Shown one piece after another: positions 51,896 to 61,733 of a stretch of 64,000 nt of DNA. Both the position numbers and the translations under genes were made by a program. Each line of letters opens with the position of its first letter. Position 1 is the first letter of the stretch. The notes under the pieces were generated by a model. That model made no database searches and was not told the DNA's origin. It saw only the letters and a list, made by a program, of their open reading frames with translations. This DNA is from an uncultured Bacteroidales bacterium (lineage in GTDB: Bacteria > Bacteroidota > Bacteroidia > Bacteroidales > P3), in the NCBI GenBank assembly GCA_900318835.1, contig ONLW01000013.1, positions 60,043-124,042 of the forward strand. The letters are read 5' to 3'.

Positions 51896-53385
51896 TGCAC
51901 TCTCTTTTTAGGTTCTCCTAAAACTATTATTTCGCTGATACAGAGGTCGTCGTATTTGTCGCCTTTGATTACCTTGGTGATGTCGAATTTCAGTTCGTCC
52001 ACCTTCTTCTGCTCCATGTAGTATGTGTGGTTTTCGTCGAAGAAACGATCCAAGGCCCTTGTGGCCAGCAGGCACGACGCATCAACAATCCCTTGCCAGT
52101 CATAGCTTTTCGGCTCCCTTACACCCGGCAACGAGTTCCAGGCATAGACAAATTGGGGGAACGACAGCTCTTCGATGCGGCTGTTGTTGTGCCATGAGGC
52201 CGAGTCTTTGGCATATCCGCCCATAATGATGACACCCGTCACCGTCATCGGTTCTTTGAACTGTAGCGTCAGGTGCAGCTTCCCTTCCTTGTCGGGACGC
52301 AACACCGCGGTAGTCGACAGAGTCAGGTCTGAAAGATTCTTCATCGGGTATTTCTTGTCTTCTCCCGAGGGAACCACGGTGTATTTAGAGGGACTTATGC
52401 GCATGGCTATCAGTTCGGTAGCCGTCCGCTTCGGGAGGTCCCAATGATAGCTCATCATGAACGGCTCGGCCTTCGCCAGGTCCACATCGTGCAACGTCAG
52501 CGTCCAGCGTCCGTATCCATTGTGTTTCAGCGGGTAGCAGGATGCAGCCCTTCTTCCGTGATCCGTGTATTGATTGCCTATCCAGAAATAGTCTGCATCA
52601 TGGCGCATGGCTGACGTGTCCACCTCGATGTAGAGGTCAGCAACCCGTCCGTCGCCCCAATAAGAAGCTGGGCTGAAGTCGTACTCAAAACGGCAGCATT
52701 CCGTCTCTCTCTCAAAGAGGGTCAGCAACTCGGTGAATACGGCGATATGGTTGTAAATCCGGTAGCTCACTGTCAGCTCCACCACCTCGTCGGCACCTAT
52801 CGTCAGCGAGGTGTAGTACCAGCGGCGCATCAGGTCGCATTCCAGTGTGAAAAATCCACCGCCCTCCATGGCCTTTCCCCACACACCGTCCATCGTGATA
52901 TCTTCTTCATTCTCAATTTTTCCCCATTCTTCATCTGTCAGCGGATGCCCTTTGCGCAGCAGGCTGTCGGCCGAACGTTTCCATGGCAACACCTTGCCGT
53001 CTAACACGAAGCGCAAATCCCTTATGTAGTGGTCGTGCCAGCCCACCTCCTGGCCATGATCGTCGGTGTAGGGATGCACTGTGGCCCAGCCCCGATTGCT
53101 GTCTATCCGCTCGTACCAGTCGACAGGGAATCCATACCACAACTCCCTCAGCTCTTTGTCGCTACGGTTATGCAGCAGGTAGGTTACCTCCACTTGTGTG
53201 TAGCGCCTATCGGGAGTAAAGCGGGCCTCTTCGCGCAGCAACTGTACCTCGGGGCAGTGGCGCATCATGGGGGTGCGCGACAGGGTCATCGCCGACAACT
53301 CGGCCACGGGGCCACCGTTGGCATTTACGATCAACGGCATGAGCACCAGCATTATAAAAGGCCATAAGACCGATTTCTTCATCAT
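51892..53385 (-). CDS. Secreted DUF4424-like protein with NADase-type glycan-binding C-terminus
   Basis: A 497-residue exported protein (signal peptide MMKKSVLWPFIMLVLMPL). The N-terminal region (NGGPVAELSAMTLSRTPMMR, YTQVEVTYLLHNRSDKELRE) resembles DUF4424. The last 130 residues (SYDWQGIVDASCLLATRAL, YMEQKKVDELKFDI, KYDDLCISEIIVLGE) match the NADase-type glycan-binding (discoidin-like) domain from memory. ATG 53385 is preferred over a TTG at 53400. Probably cell-surface or periplasmic; partner of the 51895 lipoprotein. Confidence 0.68.
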   Translation of the reverse strand: MMKKSVLWPFIMLVLMPLIVNANGGPVAELSAMTLSRTPMMRHCPEVQLLREEARFTPDRRYTQVEVTYLLHNRSDKELRELWYGFPVDWYERIDSNRGWATVHPYTDDHGQEVGWHDHYIRDLRFVLDGKVLPWKRSADSLLRKGHPLTDEEWGKIENEEDITMDGVWGKAMEGGGFFTLECDLMRRWYYTSLTIGADEVVELTVSYRIYNHIAVFTELLTLFERETECCRFEYDFSPASYWGDGRVADLYIEVDTSAMRHDADYFWIGNQYTDHGRRAASCYPLKHNGYGRWTLTLHDVDLAKAEPFMMSYHWDLPKRTATELIAMRISPSKYTVVPSGEDKKYPMKNLSDLTLSTTAVLRPDKEGKLHLTLQFKEPMTVTGVIIMGGYAKDSASWHNNSRIEELSFPQFVYAWNSLPGVREPKSYDWQGIVDASCLLATRALDRFFDENHTYYMEQKKVDELKFDITKVIKGDKYDDLCISEIIVLGEPKKRVQ

Positions 53386-53397
53386 TCTCTTTTTTTG

Positions 53398-53405
53398 CAA
53401 ATATA
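53398..53405 (-). promoter_or_regulatory. -7 element of the 53385 operon
   Basis: TATATTTG on the minus strand, 12 bases before the ATG. A clear TTTG box is not seen at the right distance (ATTG only). The 167-base divergent gap to htrA shows no repeat. Confidence 0.5.
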
Positions 53406-53552
53406 CATATTTTTTTCTTTTCAGGGCAATAAAAAGCCCTTTTTTTTGTTTAATTGTACGTCGGATTCGGAGAACGTACTATAATATAATATCCCAATTG
53501 CCGTTTCTCTACACCCGACCTGTTATTTAACATAGTTTAATATTGTTGCCCT

Positions 53553-54695
53553 ATGAACAGAACTATTTCAATCATTGCTGTAACATTCTTGTTTGCAATG
53601 CAATCGTGCAACGCCCAACCTGCCGATACGCATGCTCCCCAACCTACAACTATCGACAATCAGCAGTCTACTTTCCGCTCCAGCCTCACCCTCACCGACT
53701 TCACCGAGGTGGCGGCGGCTACCATCGATGGTGTGGTGCATATCAAGACCGAAATGACACAGCTTACACCGCTTTACCAGTCTTTCTTCGGATTTATCAT
53801 CGAACGTGGGGTGCAGCGCCAGACTTATAGCGCCTACGGTTCGGGCGTTATCGTTACCACTGATGGTTACATTCTGACTAACAACCATGTAGTGCAGGAT
53901 GCCGAGCGCATAACCGTAACCCTCAACGACCGTCGCGAACTGCCTGCCAAGCTCGTCGGCAACGACCCCGCCACCGACTTGGCGGTAATTAAAGTAGAAG
54001 CTGAAGGATTGACATATATCCCATTTGGTAACAGCGATAAAGTGCGTGTTGGTGAGCCGGTGTTGGCCATTGGAAATCCCTTCAATCTGACTTCCACTGT
54101 GACCTCCGGCATCATCAGCGCGAAGGCCCGAAATATGAATATTATCGATAATCCTCGCTCCAATGAGACGCCATTAGAGTCTTTTTTACAGACAGATGCG
54201 GCTGTTAATTCAGGTAATAGTGGAGGTGCACTGGTGAACTCAAATGCCGAACTTATCGGTATTGTGACGGCCATAGCTTCGGGCAATAGTGGCAACTATA
54301 TCGGCTACTCATTCGCCATCCCGTCGAACATTACCCTTAAAGTGGCAGGCGATCTGCAGAAATATGGCTATGTGCAGCGTGGTTATCTTGGGGTGCAAGT
54401 CACTGAGGTTGATGCTAATGTGGCACGCCAGACAGGTGCTCGCGAAACCAAGGGACTCTATGTGGTCAAGGTTAATCGCGACTGCGCTGCCGAGCGTGCT
54501 GGCATCCGTCAAGGCGACATTATTGTCCATGTGGCGGGCAAGGAGGTGAACACGTTTGCAGAGATGATGGAGGAACTCGGACTATTCTCTCCAGGCGACG
54601 AAGTGGATGTCGATTATGTACGCGACGGTCACTCGAATTCAGTTAAAGTGACACTTTTGAATCTGCATGGTAATAGTCAGATAATCCGTAAGTGA
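53553..54695 (+). CDS. HtrA/DegP-type serine protease with one PDZ domain
   Basis: 380 residues with an N-terminal export signal (LLFAMQSC, possibly a lipoprotein). Catalytic triad: H112 (TNNHVV), D142 (DPATDLAV), S223 (GNSGG). One PDZ domain (about 270-370: GYLGVQVTEVDANVARQ, GIRQGDIIVHVAGKEV) instead of the two in DegP. It should degrade or refold damaged envelope proteins. It overlaps the MATE gene by GTGA. Confidence 0.93.
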   Translation: MNRTISIIAVTFLFAMQSCNAQPADTHAPQPTTIDNQQSTFRSSLTLTDFTEVAAATIDGVVHIKTEMTQLTPLYQSFFGFIIERGVQRQTYSAYGSGVIVTTDGYILTNNHVVQDAERITVTLNDRRELPAKLVGNDPATDLAVIKVEAEGLTYIPFGNSDKVRVGEPVLAIGNPFNLTSTVTSGIISAKARNMNIIDNPRSNETPLESFLQTDAAVNSGNSGGALVNSNAELIGIVTAIASGNSGNYIGYSFAIPSNITLKVAGDLQKYGYVQRGYLGVQVTEVDANVARQTGARETKGLYVVKVNRDCAAERAGIRQGDIIVHVAGKEVNTFAEMMEELGLFSPGDEVDVDYVRDGHSNSVKVTLLNLHGNSQIIRK

Positions 54696-56056
54696 CTCTT
54701 GAAGACAAATATGACGAAATGACGACCAGACCTGTGAAGGGTTTGGTCTGCAAGATGGCTGTGCCCACCATCATAGCGATGGTAACCACCGCCCTCTATA
54801 ATGTCGTCGATGCGGCTTTCATCGGACGTCTCAGCACCGAGGGCACCGCCGGCATTGGCATCTCGTTCGCCTACATGACCTTCATCCAGGCGCTCGGCTT
54901 CTATTTCGGACATGGCAGCGGCAATCATATTTCCAGAGCGTTAGGAGCGAAAAACGTTGCGTCGGCTAGCGTGGTGGCTACCGTGGGCTTTATCACACCG
55001 TTTCTTTTGGGCGCCCTCGCCGCCCTGTGCTGCCTGCCCAACCTCAGCTGGCTGAGCCGACTGCTCGGAGCACCAGAAAATGTGGTGCCCTATGCCAACG
55101 ATTACCTTCGTTATATTGTTGTGGCTACGCCATTTATGATGTCTGCGCTCACCTTGAACAACCAACTCCGCCTGCAAGGCAACGCCCATTTTGGCATGGT
55201 GGGTATCGTCAGCGGCGCCATCCTCAATATCGCCCTCGACCCGCTATTCATTTTCACTTTCGGCATGGGTGTGAGCGGCGCTTCGTTGGCCACTGCCGTG
55301 AGCCAGATTTTCGCATGGACGCTGCTTCTATATGGTACATTCAAGCCTGAAAGTGTGCATATAAGACTATGTGACTTCAAGCCATCATTTAGGGTCTATT
55401 ACGAGATATTCCGCGGTGGGTTACCGTCGCTTTTCCGGCAGGTTTTCAACTGCGCGGCAGCAGTGTCCCTCAACTATTGCGCTGCCCGCTATGCCGCCCC
55501 CGGAGAAGAGGCGAGTGCGGTGGCAGCCTTCGCTGTGGTGACGCGCATCATGATGTTCGCCTTCAGCGTGGTGTTGGGATTCAGCCAGGGGTTCCAGCCT
55601 GTGTGTGGCTATAACTACGGTGCCAGGCTCTACGACCGTGTGCGGGAGTCGTGGCTCTTCGCCACATGTGTGGGTTCCGCATTCCTTCTGGTTATCTCCA
55701 TTGTAGGCATAATCTTTGCACCACAGATAGTTGCACTCTTCCGTGCCGAAGATTCGGTGCTTATTGAGATTGGTGCCACTACCCTCCGCTGGCAGTGCGC
55801 CGCCTTCCCCTTGGTGGCACTCTTCACCACCACGGGCATGCTCTTCCAGAATATCCGCATGACAGGTCCCGCTACTTTGTTAAGTGTCTGTCGCAATGGA
55901 CTTTTCTTCCTTCCTGCGCTTCTGCTTTTACCCATCTGGCTGGGCCTGACGGGTGTTCAGATGGCTCAAGCCGTCGCTGACTTCCTTACATTTGTTCTGG
56001 CGGTTCCCTATGCCCTCTGGATTAATAGAAAACTAAAACAAATTAACATTTTTTAA
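54692..56056 (+). CDS. MATE-family efflux transporter
   Basis: 454 residues with 12 predicted helices and two MatE halves (KMAVPTIIAMVTTALYNVVDAAFIGRL; RQVFNCAAAVSLNY). It exports cationic drugs or metabolites with Na+ or H+. The start is GTG at 54692, overlapping the htrA stop as GTGA; ATG at 54719 is the alternative. A terminator follows at 56086. Confidence 0.9.
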   Translation: MTLEDKYDEMTTRPVKGLVCKMAVPTIIAMVTTALYNVVDAAFIGRLSTEGTAGIGISFAYMTFIQALGFYFGHGSGNHISRALGAKNVASASVVATVGFITPFLLGALAALCCLPNLSWLSRLLGAPENVVPYANDYLRYIVVATPFMMSALTLNNQLRLQGNAHFGMVGIVSGAILNIALDPLFIFTFGMGVSGASLATAVSQIFAWTLLLYGTFKPESVHIRLCDFKPSFRVYYEIFRGGLPSLFRQVFNCAAAVSLNYCAARYAAPGEEASAVAAFAVVTRIMMFAFSVVLGFSQGFQPVCGYNYGARLYDRVRESWLFATCVGSAFLLVISIVGIIFAPQIVALFRAEDSVLIEIGATTLRWQCAAFPLVALFTTTGMLFQNIRMTGPATLLSVCRNGLFFLPALLLLPIWLGLTGVQMAQAVADFLTFVLAVPYALWINRKLKQINIF

Positions 56057-56085
56057 GTTAATTTGTTCGGTAAAAATGTCTTTTT

Positions 56086-56117
56086 GGCACCTGTTTCATA
56101 GCAGGTGCCTATTTTTT
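56086..56117 (+). terminator. Intrinsic terminator after MATE gene
   Basis: GGCACCTG (56086-56093) and CAGGTGCC (56102-56109) form an eight-base stem, then TATTTTTTA. It is followed closely by phased repeat copy 5. Confidence 0.9.
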
Positions 56118-56130
56118 ATACCTAACTCGC

Positions 56131-56222
56131 AGTAGATGATAGGTATAAACTACCTATCATCTCCTTATCAACTCCTAACCAACTCCTACCATGGTAGGTG
56201 TTGATAGGGGTGTGGTAGGTGG
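56131..56222. repeat. 11-base-phased palindromic intergenic repeat, copy 5
   Basis: Two adjacent dyads. The first is GATGATAGGTA (56135-56145) with TACCTATCATC (56151-56161), an 11-base perfect inverted repeat. The second is the usual centre CCATGG flanked by CTCCTTATCAA, CTCCTAACCAA, CTCCTAC on the left and GTAGGTGTTGATAGGGGTGT type on the right. It lies between the MATE terminator and sufB. Confidence 0.83.
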
Positions 56223-56307
56223 TTTGCGTTTAAGAATTGTTAACATTTTATTTTCCAGGCCATTCTCATTGTTGATAAAAATACGGTGCCATGTCGGACT
56301 TTTTTCG

Positions 56308-56315
56308 TATTTTTG
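56308..56315 (+). promoter_or_regulatory. -7 element of sufB
   Basis: TATTTTTG, 28 bases before the ATG at 56343. No good TTTG box was seen. No IscR-like operator is obvious. Confidence 0.5.
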
Positions 56316-56342
56316 CAGCGGAAAAGTAATGTTTTTTATATA

Positions 56343-57788
56343 ATGGAGAACAACGAAAAAGATATCATCCAGGAAGTTACCAACGAAGAATACAAATGGG
56401 GTTTCACCACGGATATCGACACCGAGACCATCCGCAAGGGTCTGGACGAGGATGTGGTGCGTCTGATTTCGAAAAAGAAAGGTGAGCCGGAATGGCTCCT
56501 CGAGTTTCGCCTCGAGGCCTTCCGCCGCTGGCAGAAGATGAAGGAGCCCGACTGGGCACACCTTGAGTACGAGACACCCAACTATCAGGACATTATCTAC
56601 TTCGCCGCTCCCAAGCAGGAGAAGAAGAAAAGCATGGACGAGGTGGATCCGGAGTTGCTGGCTACTTTCGACAAGCTGGGCATCCCGCTGCGAGAGAGAG
56701 AGGCGCTGGCCGGTGTGGCCTACGATGCCATCATGGATTCCGTGAGCGTGAAGACCACCAGCCAGAAAGCCCTCGAGGAGAAGGGTATCATCTTCATGCC
56801 CATCAGCGAGGCGGTGCAGAAGCATCCCGACCTGGTGAAGAAATATCTCGGCTCGGTAGTACCGTCGACGGACAATTTTTTCGCCGCATTGAACAGCGCC
56901 GTCTTCAGCGACGGCTCCTTCTGCTACATTCCCAAGGGGGTGCGCTGCCCGATGGAGCTCAGTAGCTATTTCCGCATCAACGCCAAAGGTACGGGCCAGT
57001 TCGAGCGGACGCTGATAGTGGCCGACGAGGGTGCTTACGTGAGTTATATGGAAGGTTGCACCGCTCCGCAGCGCGACGAGAACCAGCTGCATGCAGCCAT
57101 CGTGGAGATTGTTGTCATGAAGGACGCCGAGGTGAAGTACAGCACCGTGCAGAACTGGTATCCGGGCGACAAGGATGGCAAGGGCGGCATCTATAACTTC
57201 GTCACCAAGCGCGGCATCTGCAAGGGCTCGCACTCGAAGCTCAGCTGGACGCAGGTGGAGACGGGTTCTGCCGTCACGTGGAAGTACCCCAGCTGCATCC
57301 TGCAGGGCGACGACTCCACGGCGGAGTTCTATTCTGTCGCTGTGACGAACAACTATCAACAGGCCGATACCGGCACCAAGATGATACATGTGGGCAAGAA
57401 TACCCACTCGACCATCATGAGCAAGGGCATCTCGGCCGGTAAGAGCCACAACAGTTATCGCGGTCTGGTGCAGATTGGCCGTGGGGCCGAGAACGCCCGC
57501 AACTACTCGCAGTGCGACAGCCTGTTGCTTGGCGACCAGTGTGGTGCACACACCTGGCCTTATATCAAAGCCGACAACCATACCGCCATCCTCGAACATG
57601 AGGCCACGACGTCGAAAATCAGCGAGGGCCAGCTTTTCTACTGCCAGCAGCGCGGCATCACGCCGGAGAGCGCCGTGGGCCTCATCGTCAACGGCTACGC
57701 CAAGGATGTGTTGAAGAAACTCCCCATGGAGTTCGCCGTAGAAGCGCAAAAATTATTGTCAATATCATTAGAAGGAAGTGTAGGTTGA
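56343..57788 (+). CDS. sufB: Fe-S cluster assembly scaffold SufB
   Basis: 481 residues, the normal SufB length. The N-terminal [18 protein letters not shown], central [21 protein letters not shown] and late [25 protein letters not shown] are family landmarks; the last contains conserved Glu/His residues. SufB builds clusters with SufC and SufD. Here the next gene is an unrelated lipoprotein and no sufC, sufD or sufS lies in the window. ATG 56343 is used because the longer frame (56286) has no promoter or RBS support. Confidence 0.96.
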   Translation: MENNEKDIIQEVTNEEYKWGFTTDIDTETIRKGLDEDVVRLISKKKGEPEWLLEFRLEAFRRWQKMKEPDWAHLEYETPNYQDIIYFAAPKQEKKKSMDEVDPELLATFDKLGIPLREREALAGVAYDAIMDSVSVKTTSQKALEEKGIIFMPISEAVQKHPDLVKKYLGSVVPSTDNFFAALNSAVFSDGSFCYIPKGVRCPMELSSYFRINAKGTGQFERTLIVADEGAYVSYMEGCTAPQRDENQLHAAIVEIVVMKDAEVKYSTVQNWYPGDKDGKGGIYNFVTKRGICKGSHSKLSWTQVETGSAVTWKYPSCILQGDDSTAEFYSVAVTNNYQQADTGTKMIHVGKNTHSTIMSKGISAGKSHNSYRGLVQIGRGAENARNYSQCDSLLLGDQCGAHTWPYIKADNHTAILEHEATTSKISEGQLFYCQQRGITPESAVGLIVNGYAKDVLKKLPMEFAVEAQKLLSISLEGSVG

Positions 57789-57789
57789 T

Positions 57790-58332
57790 ATGAAAAAATG
57801 GATATTGGTTATTGCCGTGCTTATGGCTGCGGCATGCTCAACCGATAGAAAGCCCCAGGAAGAATATAGGGGACCTGCGGTGTGTTTTGATAACTGGAAT
57901 CGTTTTGAAGAGAAACTTGATTATTTCAAGGAGCTCATCGACCTGCAAGACAGCGCTATTTCCGGCCAAGAAATTTCAATTCGACACTTGCAATTCTTGA
58001 TGCCGCAGAACAAAGTGGACTTTCAAGTCTTCATGGCTACGGAGCATTATTCTTACATTGAGGTGGATGGAGAAGATGAGGCTAGTCCTCGCGCATTGTA
58101 TCTGATTGCTGGCGACATGGCTGCCGCCGACACACTCAATATGATGGAGTTGTACCTCAAATGGTCCGAATGGAGCGATGGCTGGGTGTCCGAGACGTTT
58201 TGGGACAAAGCTATCGAGATAGAGAAGCGGCATCCGGAGAAGTTCCACCGGCTGATGCAGTCGTCGGAATGGTATGAGCCTTGGCAGGAGTACCGTGACG
58301 AACTGCTTGAATACGAAAAAGAATCAGAGTGA
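57790..58332 (+). CDS. Small lipoprotein of unknown function
   Basis: 180 residues, lipobox AAAC (Cys16). The middle (DYFKELIDLQDSAISGQEISIRHLQFLMPQNK) and acidic C-terminus are mostly helical. It starts one base after sufB and overlaps the SpoU gene by 4 bases, so it is co-transcribed with both. No family recognised. Confidence 0.7.
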   Translation: MKKWILVIAVLMAAACSTDRKPQEEYRGPAVCFDNWNRFEEKLDYFKELIDLQDSAISGQEISIRHLQFLMPQNKVDFQVFMATEHYSYIEVDGEDEASPRALYLIAGDMAAADTLNMMELYLKWSEWSDGWVSETFWDKAIEIEKRHPEKFHRLMQSSEWYEPWQEYRDELLEYEKESE

Positions 58333-58871
58333 TGACACACAAACTGACGACAGAGGAGATGGGGCGCATGAGCGTCGAGGAGTTCCGCGCGAGCGAGAAA
58401 CTGCCGCTCACCGTGGTGCTTGACAATGTGCGGAGTCTCAATAACATCGGCTCCGTGTTCCGCACCTCGGACGCTTTTCGTGTGGAGCATATAGCCCTCT
58501 GTGGCATCACCGCCACGCCGCCGCACCGCGAGATACACAAGACCGCCCTCGGTGCCGAAGAAAGCGTGGTGTGGAGCTACCACGAGGATACCGCCGAATG
58601 TGTGCGCGCCCTCAAGCAGGGGGGCTATCGCGTATATGCTGTCGAGTTGGCTCACGACAGTCTGAAACTGGGCACGGATACCATAGCCACTGACAAACCT
58701 GTTGCCTTGGTGCTCGGCAATGAGATAGAGGGCGTGCAGGAGACGGTGATGGAACTTTGCGACGGTTTTCTTGAGATACCGCAGGCAGGTACCAAGCACT
58801 CGCTGAATGTCAGTTGTGCCGCCGCCATTGTGATATGGGAAATGTTTAAAGAACTAAGAAGTAAGAGCTAA
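58329..58871 (+). CDS. SpoU/TrmH-family RNA 2'-O-methyltransferase
   Basis: 180 residues with the SPOUT motifs: VLDNVRSLNNIGSVFRTSDAFRV, VALVLGNEIEGVQE and the knotted IPQAGTKHSLNVSCAAAI. No N-terminal RNA-binding extension, as in TrmL and short TrmH. It methylates an RNA ribose, most likely tRNA. It overlaps the previous gene by 4 bases. Confidence 0.9.
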   Translation: MMTHKLTTEEMGRMSVEEFRASEKLPLTVVLDNVRSLNNIGSVFRTSDAFRVEHIALCGITATPPHREIHKTALGAEESVVWSYHEDTAECVRALKQGGYRVYAVELAHDSLKLGTDTIATDKPVALVLGNEIEGVQETVMELCDGFLEIPQAGTKHSLNVSCAAAIVIWEMFKELRSKS

Positions 58872-58891
58872 GAACTTAGATATTTACAGCT

Positions 58892-59248
58892 ATGACCAAG
58901 GAAGAAAGAATGAATAATGCCCGGGGGGTGCACAAGCAGGGCTGCAATTGCTGTCAGGCGGTGGTGATGGCCTATGCCGACCGCCTGCCCATCGACAAGG
59001 AGGCCGCCATGGGGGTGTCCGCTCCCTTCGGTCGCGGCCTCGCCGGCACAAGAGAAGTCTGTGGCTGCGTGAGTGGTATGGCTATGGTTTGTGGTCTTAC
59101 CGGTCACACGGCCGATGTGCGTCCCCTGATAGAAAAGTTCCGCACCGAGCAGGGCGATATCGTCTGTGGTCGCCTCTTGGCAGCAGGCAAGAAACCCTGC
59201 AACGAGATGGTGGCCGACGCTGCCGGATATTTAGCAGATATACTATGA
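58892..59248 (+). CDS. C_GCAxxG_C_C family protein
   Basis: 118 residues with the cysteine pattern of the family: GCNCCQAVV, a second Cys in VCGCVSGM and later CG and PCN. The family is known as a putative redox or metal-binding module and is widespread in anaerobes. Its stop overlaps the HD gene start (ATGA at 59245). Confidence 0.85.
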   Translation: MTKEERMNNARGVHKQGCNCCQAVVMAYADRLPIDKEAAMGVSAPFGRGLAGTREVCGCVSGMAMVCGLTGHTADVRPLIEKFRTEQGDIVCGRLLAAGKKPCNEMVADAAGYLADIL

Positions 59249-60393
59249 CCAAACGCAAGATAATAAACGACCCGGTGTATGACGGGTTCCTCTCGATTGA
59301 TGACCCGGTGATATTGCAGGTCATCGAGCACCCCTACTTTCAACGTCAGCGTCGCATCAAGCAGCTGGGACTGACCTATCTGGTCTATCCCGGTGCCATG
59401 CATACGCGCTTCAGCCACATGCTGGGAGCGCTCAACTTGATGAAGCGGGCTTTGGATGTGCTGAAGCTGAAGGGAGTGGAGATAACAGACGAGGAGTGCC
59501 GCGGTGCCAAGCTGGCCATCCTTCTGCACGACCTCGGTCACGGGCCTTTTTCGCACACTAGCGAGAGGGTGCTGGTGGATGTGCCGCACGAGGAGATTAC
59601 GCTTCTGATGATGCAACGCATCAACGAGGAGATGTGCGAACGCGACCGAAGTGGAGCGAACGAGGCCTCTGGGCCTTTGGATATGGCCATTGCCATCTTC
59701 TCCAACACCTACTATAAGCACTTCCTGCATCAGTTGGTGAGCAGTCAGTTGGATATGGACCGCCTCGACTACCTGGGGCGCGACTCGTTCTTCACCGGTG
59801 TGAGCGAGGGCATCGTAGGCACCGACCGCATCATCTCGATGCTTAATGTGCACGACGACGAGCTGGTCATCGACGAGAAGGGCATCTACAGCGTGGAGAA
59901 GTTCATCATCAGTCGACGCCTAATGTACTGGCAGGTGTATATGCACAAGACCGTCATCGCTGCCGACCAGCTGCTGCTGAACATCCTCCGTCGTGCTAGA
60001 GAACTTGACCCCACGGTGTTCCACTTCGACCCGTCATTGCCCGACTTCCTTGATGAATTCGCTGAGATTGATGACGACGACATCATGGTCGCTGTCAAGC
60101 ACTGGCAGCACTCGGACGACGAGATACTAAGCACGTTGTGCCGCAATATGGTCAACCGTCGTCTGCCGGCTATACGTTTCAGCAACGAGCCGTTTACGGA
60201 TGTCCAAACATCCTATTTTGAAGGCACAGGCAAACTGGCCAACCGTTCCTACGATTTTAACGACCAAGAGATAAAAGTCCTCTACAAGGACGGCCGATGT
60301 CTCCCCATCAGCCAGGCCAGCGACCAGCTCGACCGGCATTTCCTGGAGAAACAAGTAACCAAATATTATCATTTTTATCCGAAACAAATATGA
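59245..60393 (+). CDS. HD-domain phosphohydrolase
   Basis: 382 residues of the dGTPase/SAMHD1-like group. Metal site: H58 (RFSH), H95-D96 (LLHDLGHG) and D171-type aspartate in QLDMDRLDYLGRDS. It likely hydrolyses a (deoxy)nucleoside triphosphate, but the substrate is unproven. The ATG at 59245 overlaps the previous stop; the longer frame from 58948 is a shadow. It overlaps mpl by 4 bases. Confidence 0.9.
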   Translation: MTKRKIINDPVYDGFLSIDDPVILQVIEHPYFQRQRRIKQLGLTYLVYPGAMHTRFSHMLGALNLMKRALDVLKLKGVEITDEECRGAKLAILLHDLGHGPFSHTSERVLVDVPHEEITLLMMQRINEEMCERDRSGANEASGPLDMAIAIFSNTYYKHFLHQLVSSQLDMDRLDYLGRDSFFTGVSEGIVGTDRIISMLNVHDDELVIDEKGIYSVEKFIISRRLMYWQVYMHKTVIAADQLLLNILRRARELDPTVFHFDPSLPDFLDEFAEIDDDDIMVAVKHWQHSDDEILSTLCRNMVNRRLPAIRFSNEPFTDVQTSYFEGTGKLANRSYDFNDQEIKVLYKDGRCLPISQASDQLDRHFLEKQVTKYYHFYPKQI

Positions 60394-61733
60394 AAGTTCA
60401 CTTTATAGCCATTGGCGGAAGTGCCATGCACAATCTGGCTATTGCGCTGTGCCAGAAAGGTATTACCGTCACGGGTTCCGATGACGAGATATTCGACCCG
60501 GCAAAAAGTCGGCTGGAGAAGTACGGGTTGCTGCCGGAGAGTTTCGGCTGGCACCCCGAGCGGATTACCCCCGACCTCGACGCTGTGGTGCTGGGTATGC
60601 ATGCACGCATCGATAATCCAGAGCTTTTAAGGGCGCAGGAGCTGGGACTGAAGATTTACAGCTATCCGGAGTACCTCTACGAGCAGTCGAAGGACAAGTT
60701 GCGCATTGTGGTGGGCGGCTCGCACGGCAAGACGACGACCACGGCGATGATACTGCATGTGCTGGCGCATTGCGGCATCGAGGCCGACTATATGGTGGGC
60801 GCGCAGCTCAAGGGCTTTGAGGTGATGGTGCGCCTGAGTCACACCGCAAAGGTGATGGTCATCGAAGGCGACGAATACCTGACCTCGCCCATCGACCGCC
60901 GTCCCAAGTTCCACCTCTACCACCCCAACGTGGCCATCATCACCGGCATCGAGTGGGACCACATCAATGTCTTCCCGACGTTCGATATTTATAGGGAGCA
61001 GTTCGCGCAGTTTATCAACCTCATCGAGCCAAAGGGTACGCTGATTTACTGTGACGAGGACGCCGAGGTGCACCGTGTGGCGGTGGAGAACCAGCGCACC
61101 GACATCCAGAAGCTGCCGTATGTCTGCCCGGAGCACCGCGTGGAGAATGGCATTACCTATATTGGCAATACCGCCCTGCAGGTCTTCGGTCACCACAACT
61201 TGCTCAACTTAACCGCAGCACGGTTGGCTTGTCGGCAGGTGGGTGTGAGCGATGAGCAGTTTGATGAGGCGATTAGCACTTTTGAGGGTGCCTCGAAACG
61301 ACTGGAGCTTGTCAAGAAGAGCGATACTTGCGCCGTGTATAAGGACTTTGCCCATGCGCCTTCGAAGCTACGCGCCACCATCCACGCCATGCGCGAGCAG
61401 TACCCCAACAGGCGGCTTGTGGCCTGCATGGAGCTCCACACCTTCAGCTCGCTCACGCAGGAGTTCCTGCAGCAGTATCGCGGTACGATGGACGAGGCCG
61501 ACGTGCGCTGCGTCTATTTCAGCCAGCACGCTCTTCAGCTCAAGAAACTGCCGCCCCTCGACCCCGAGGAGGTGCGCAAGGCCTTTGGTGGGAGCGTTGA
61601 TGTGTTCACCGACAGCACCGCAATGGTGGCCAAGGTGAAAGCAATGGAATGGAAGGACAGCAACCTCCTGATGATGTCCAGCGGCAACTTCGACGGCATC
61701 GACTTTGCACAGCTGGCCGTCGAGATAATCTAG
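60390..61733 (+). CDS. mpl: UDP-MurNAc tripeptide ligase (wall recycling)
   Basis: 447 residues of the Mur ligase family. The ATP-binding GGSHGKTTTT (109-118) and the central IITGIEWDHINVF segment are clear; the N-terminal IAIGGSAMHNLAIAL holds the UDP-binding turn. Mpl joins the recycled tripeptide L-Ala-D-Glu-meso-DAP to UDP-MurNAc. MurC is the close alternative, but the chain and the AMHNLA motif match Mpl. ATG 60390 overlaps the HD stop. Confidence 0.92.
   Translation: MKVHFIAIGGSAMHNLAIALCQKGITVTGSDDEIFDPAKSRLEKYGLLPESFGWHPERITPDLDAVVLGMHARIDNPELLRAQELGLKIYSYPEYLYEQSKDKLRIVVGGSHGKTTTTAMILHVLAHCGIEADYMVGAQLKGFEVMVRLSHTAKVMVIEGDEYLTSPIDRRPKFHLYHPNVAIITGIEWDHINVFPTFDIYREQFAQFINLIEPKGTLIYCDEDAEVHRVAVENQRTDIQKLPYVCPEHRVENGITYIGNTALQVFGHHNLLNLTAARLACRQVGVSDEQFDEAISTFEGASKRLELVKKSDTCAVYKDFAHAPSKLRATIHAMREQYPNRRLVACMELHTFSSLTQEFLQQYRGTMDEADVRCVYFSQHALQLKKLPPLDPEEVRKAFGGSVDVFTDSTAMVAKVKAMEWKDSNLLMMSSGNFDGIDFAQLAVEII

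Noticed and set aside
56175-57749. Minus-strand open frame of 524 codons opposite sufB
   Set aside because: SufB on the plus strand is unmistakable; the antisense translation is His/Leu/Ala-rich shadow sequence.
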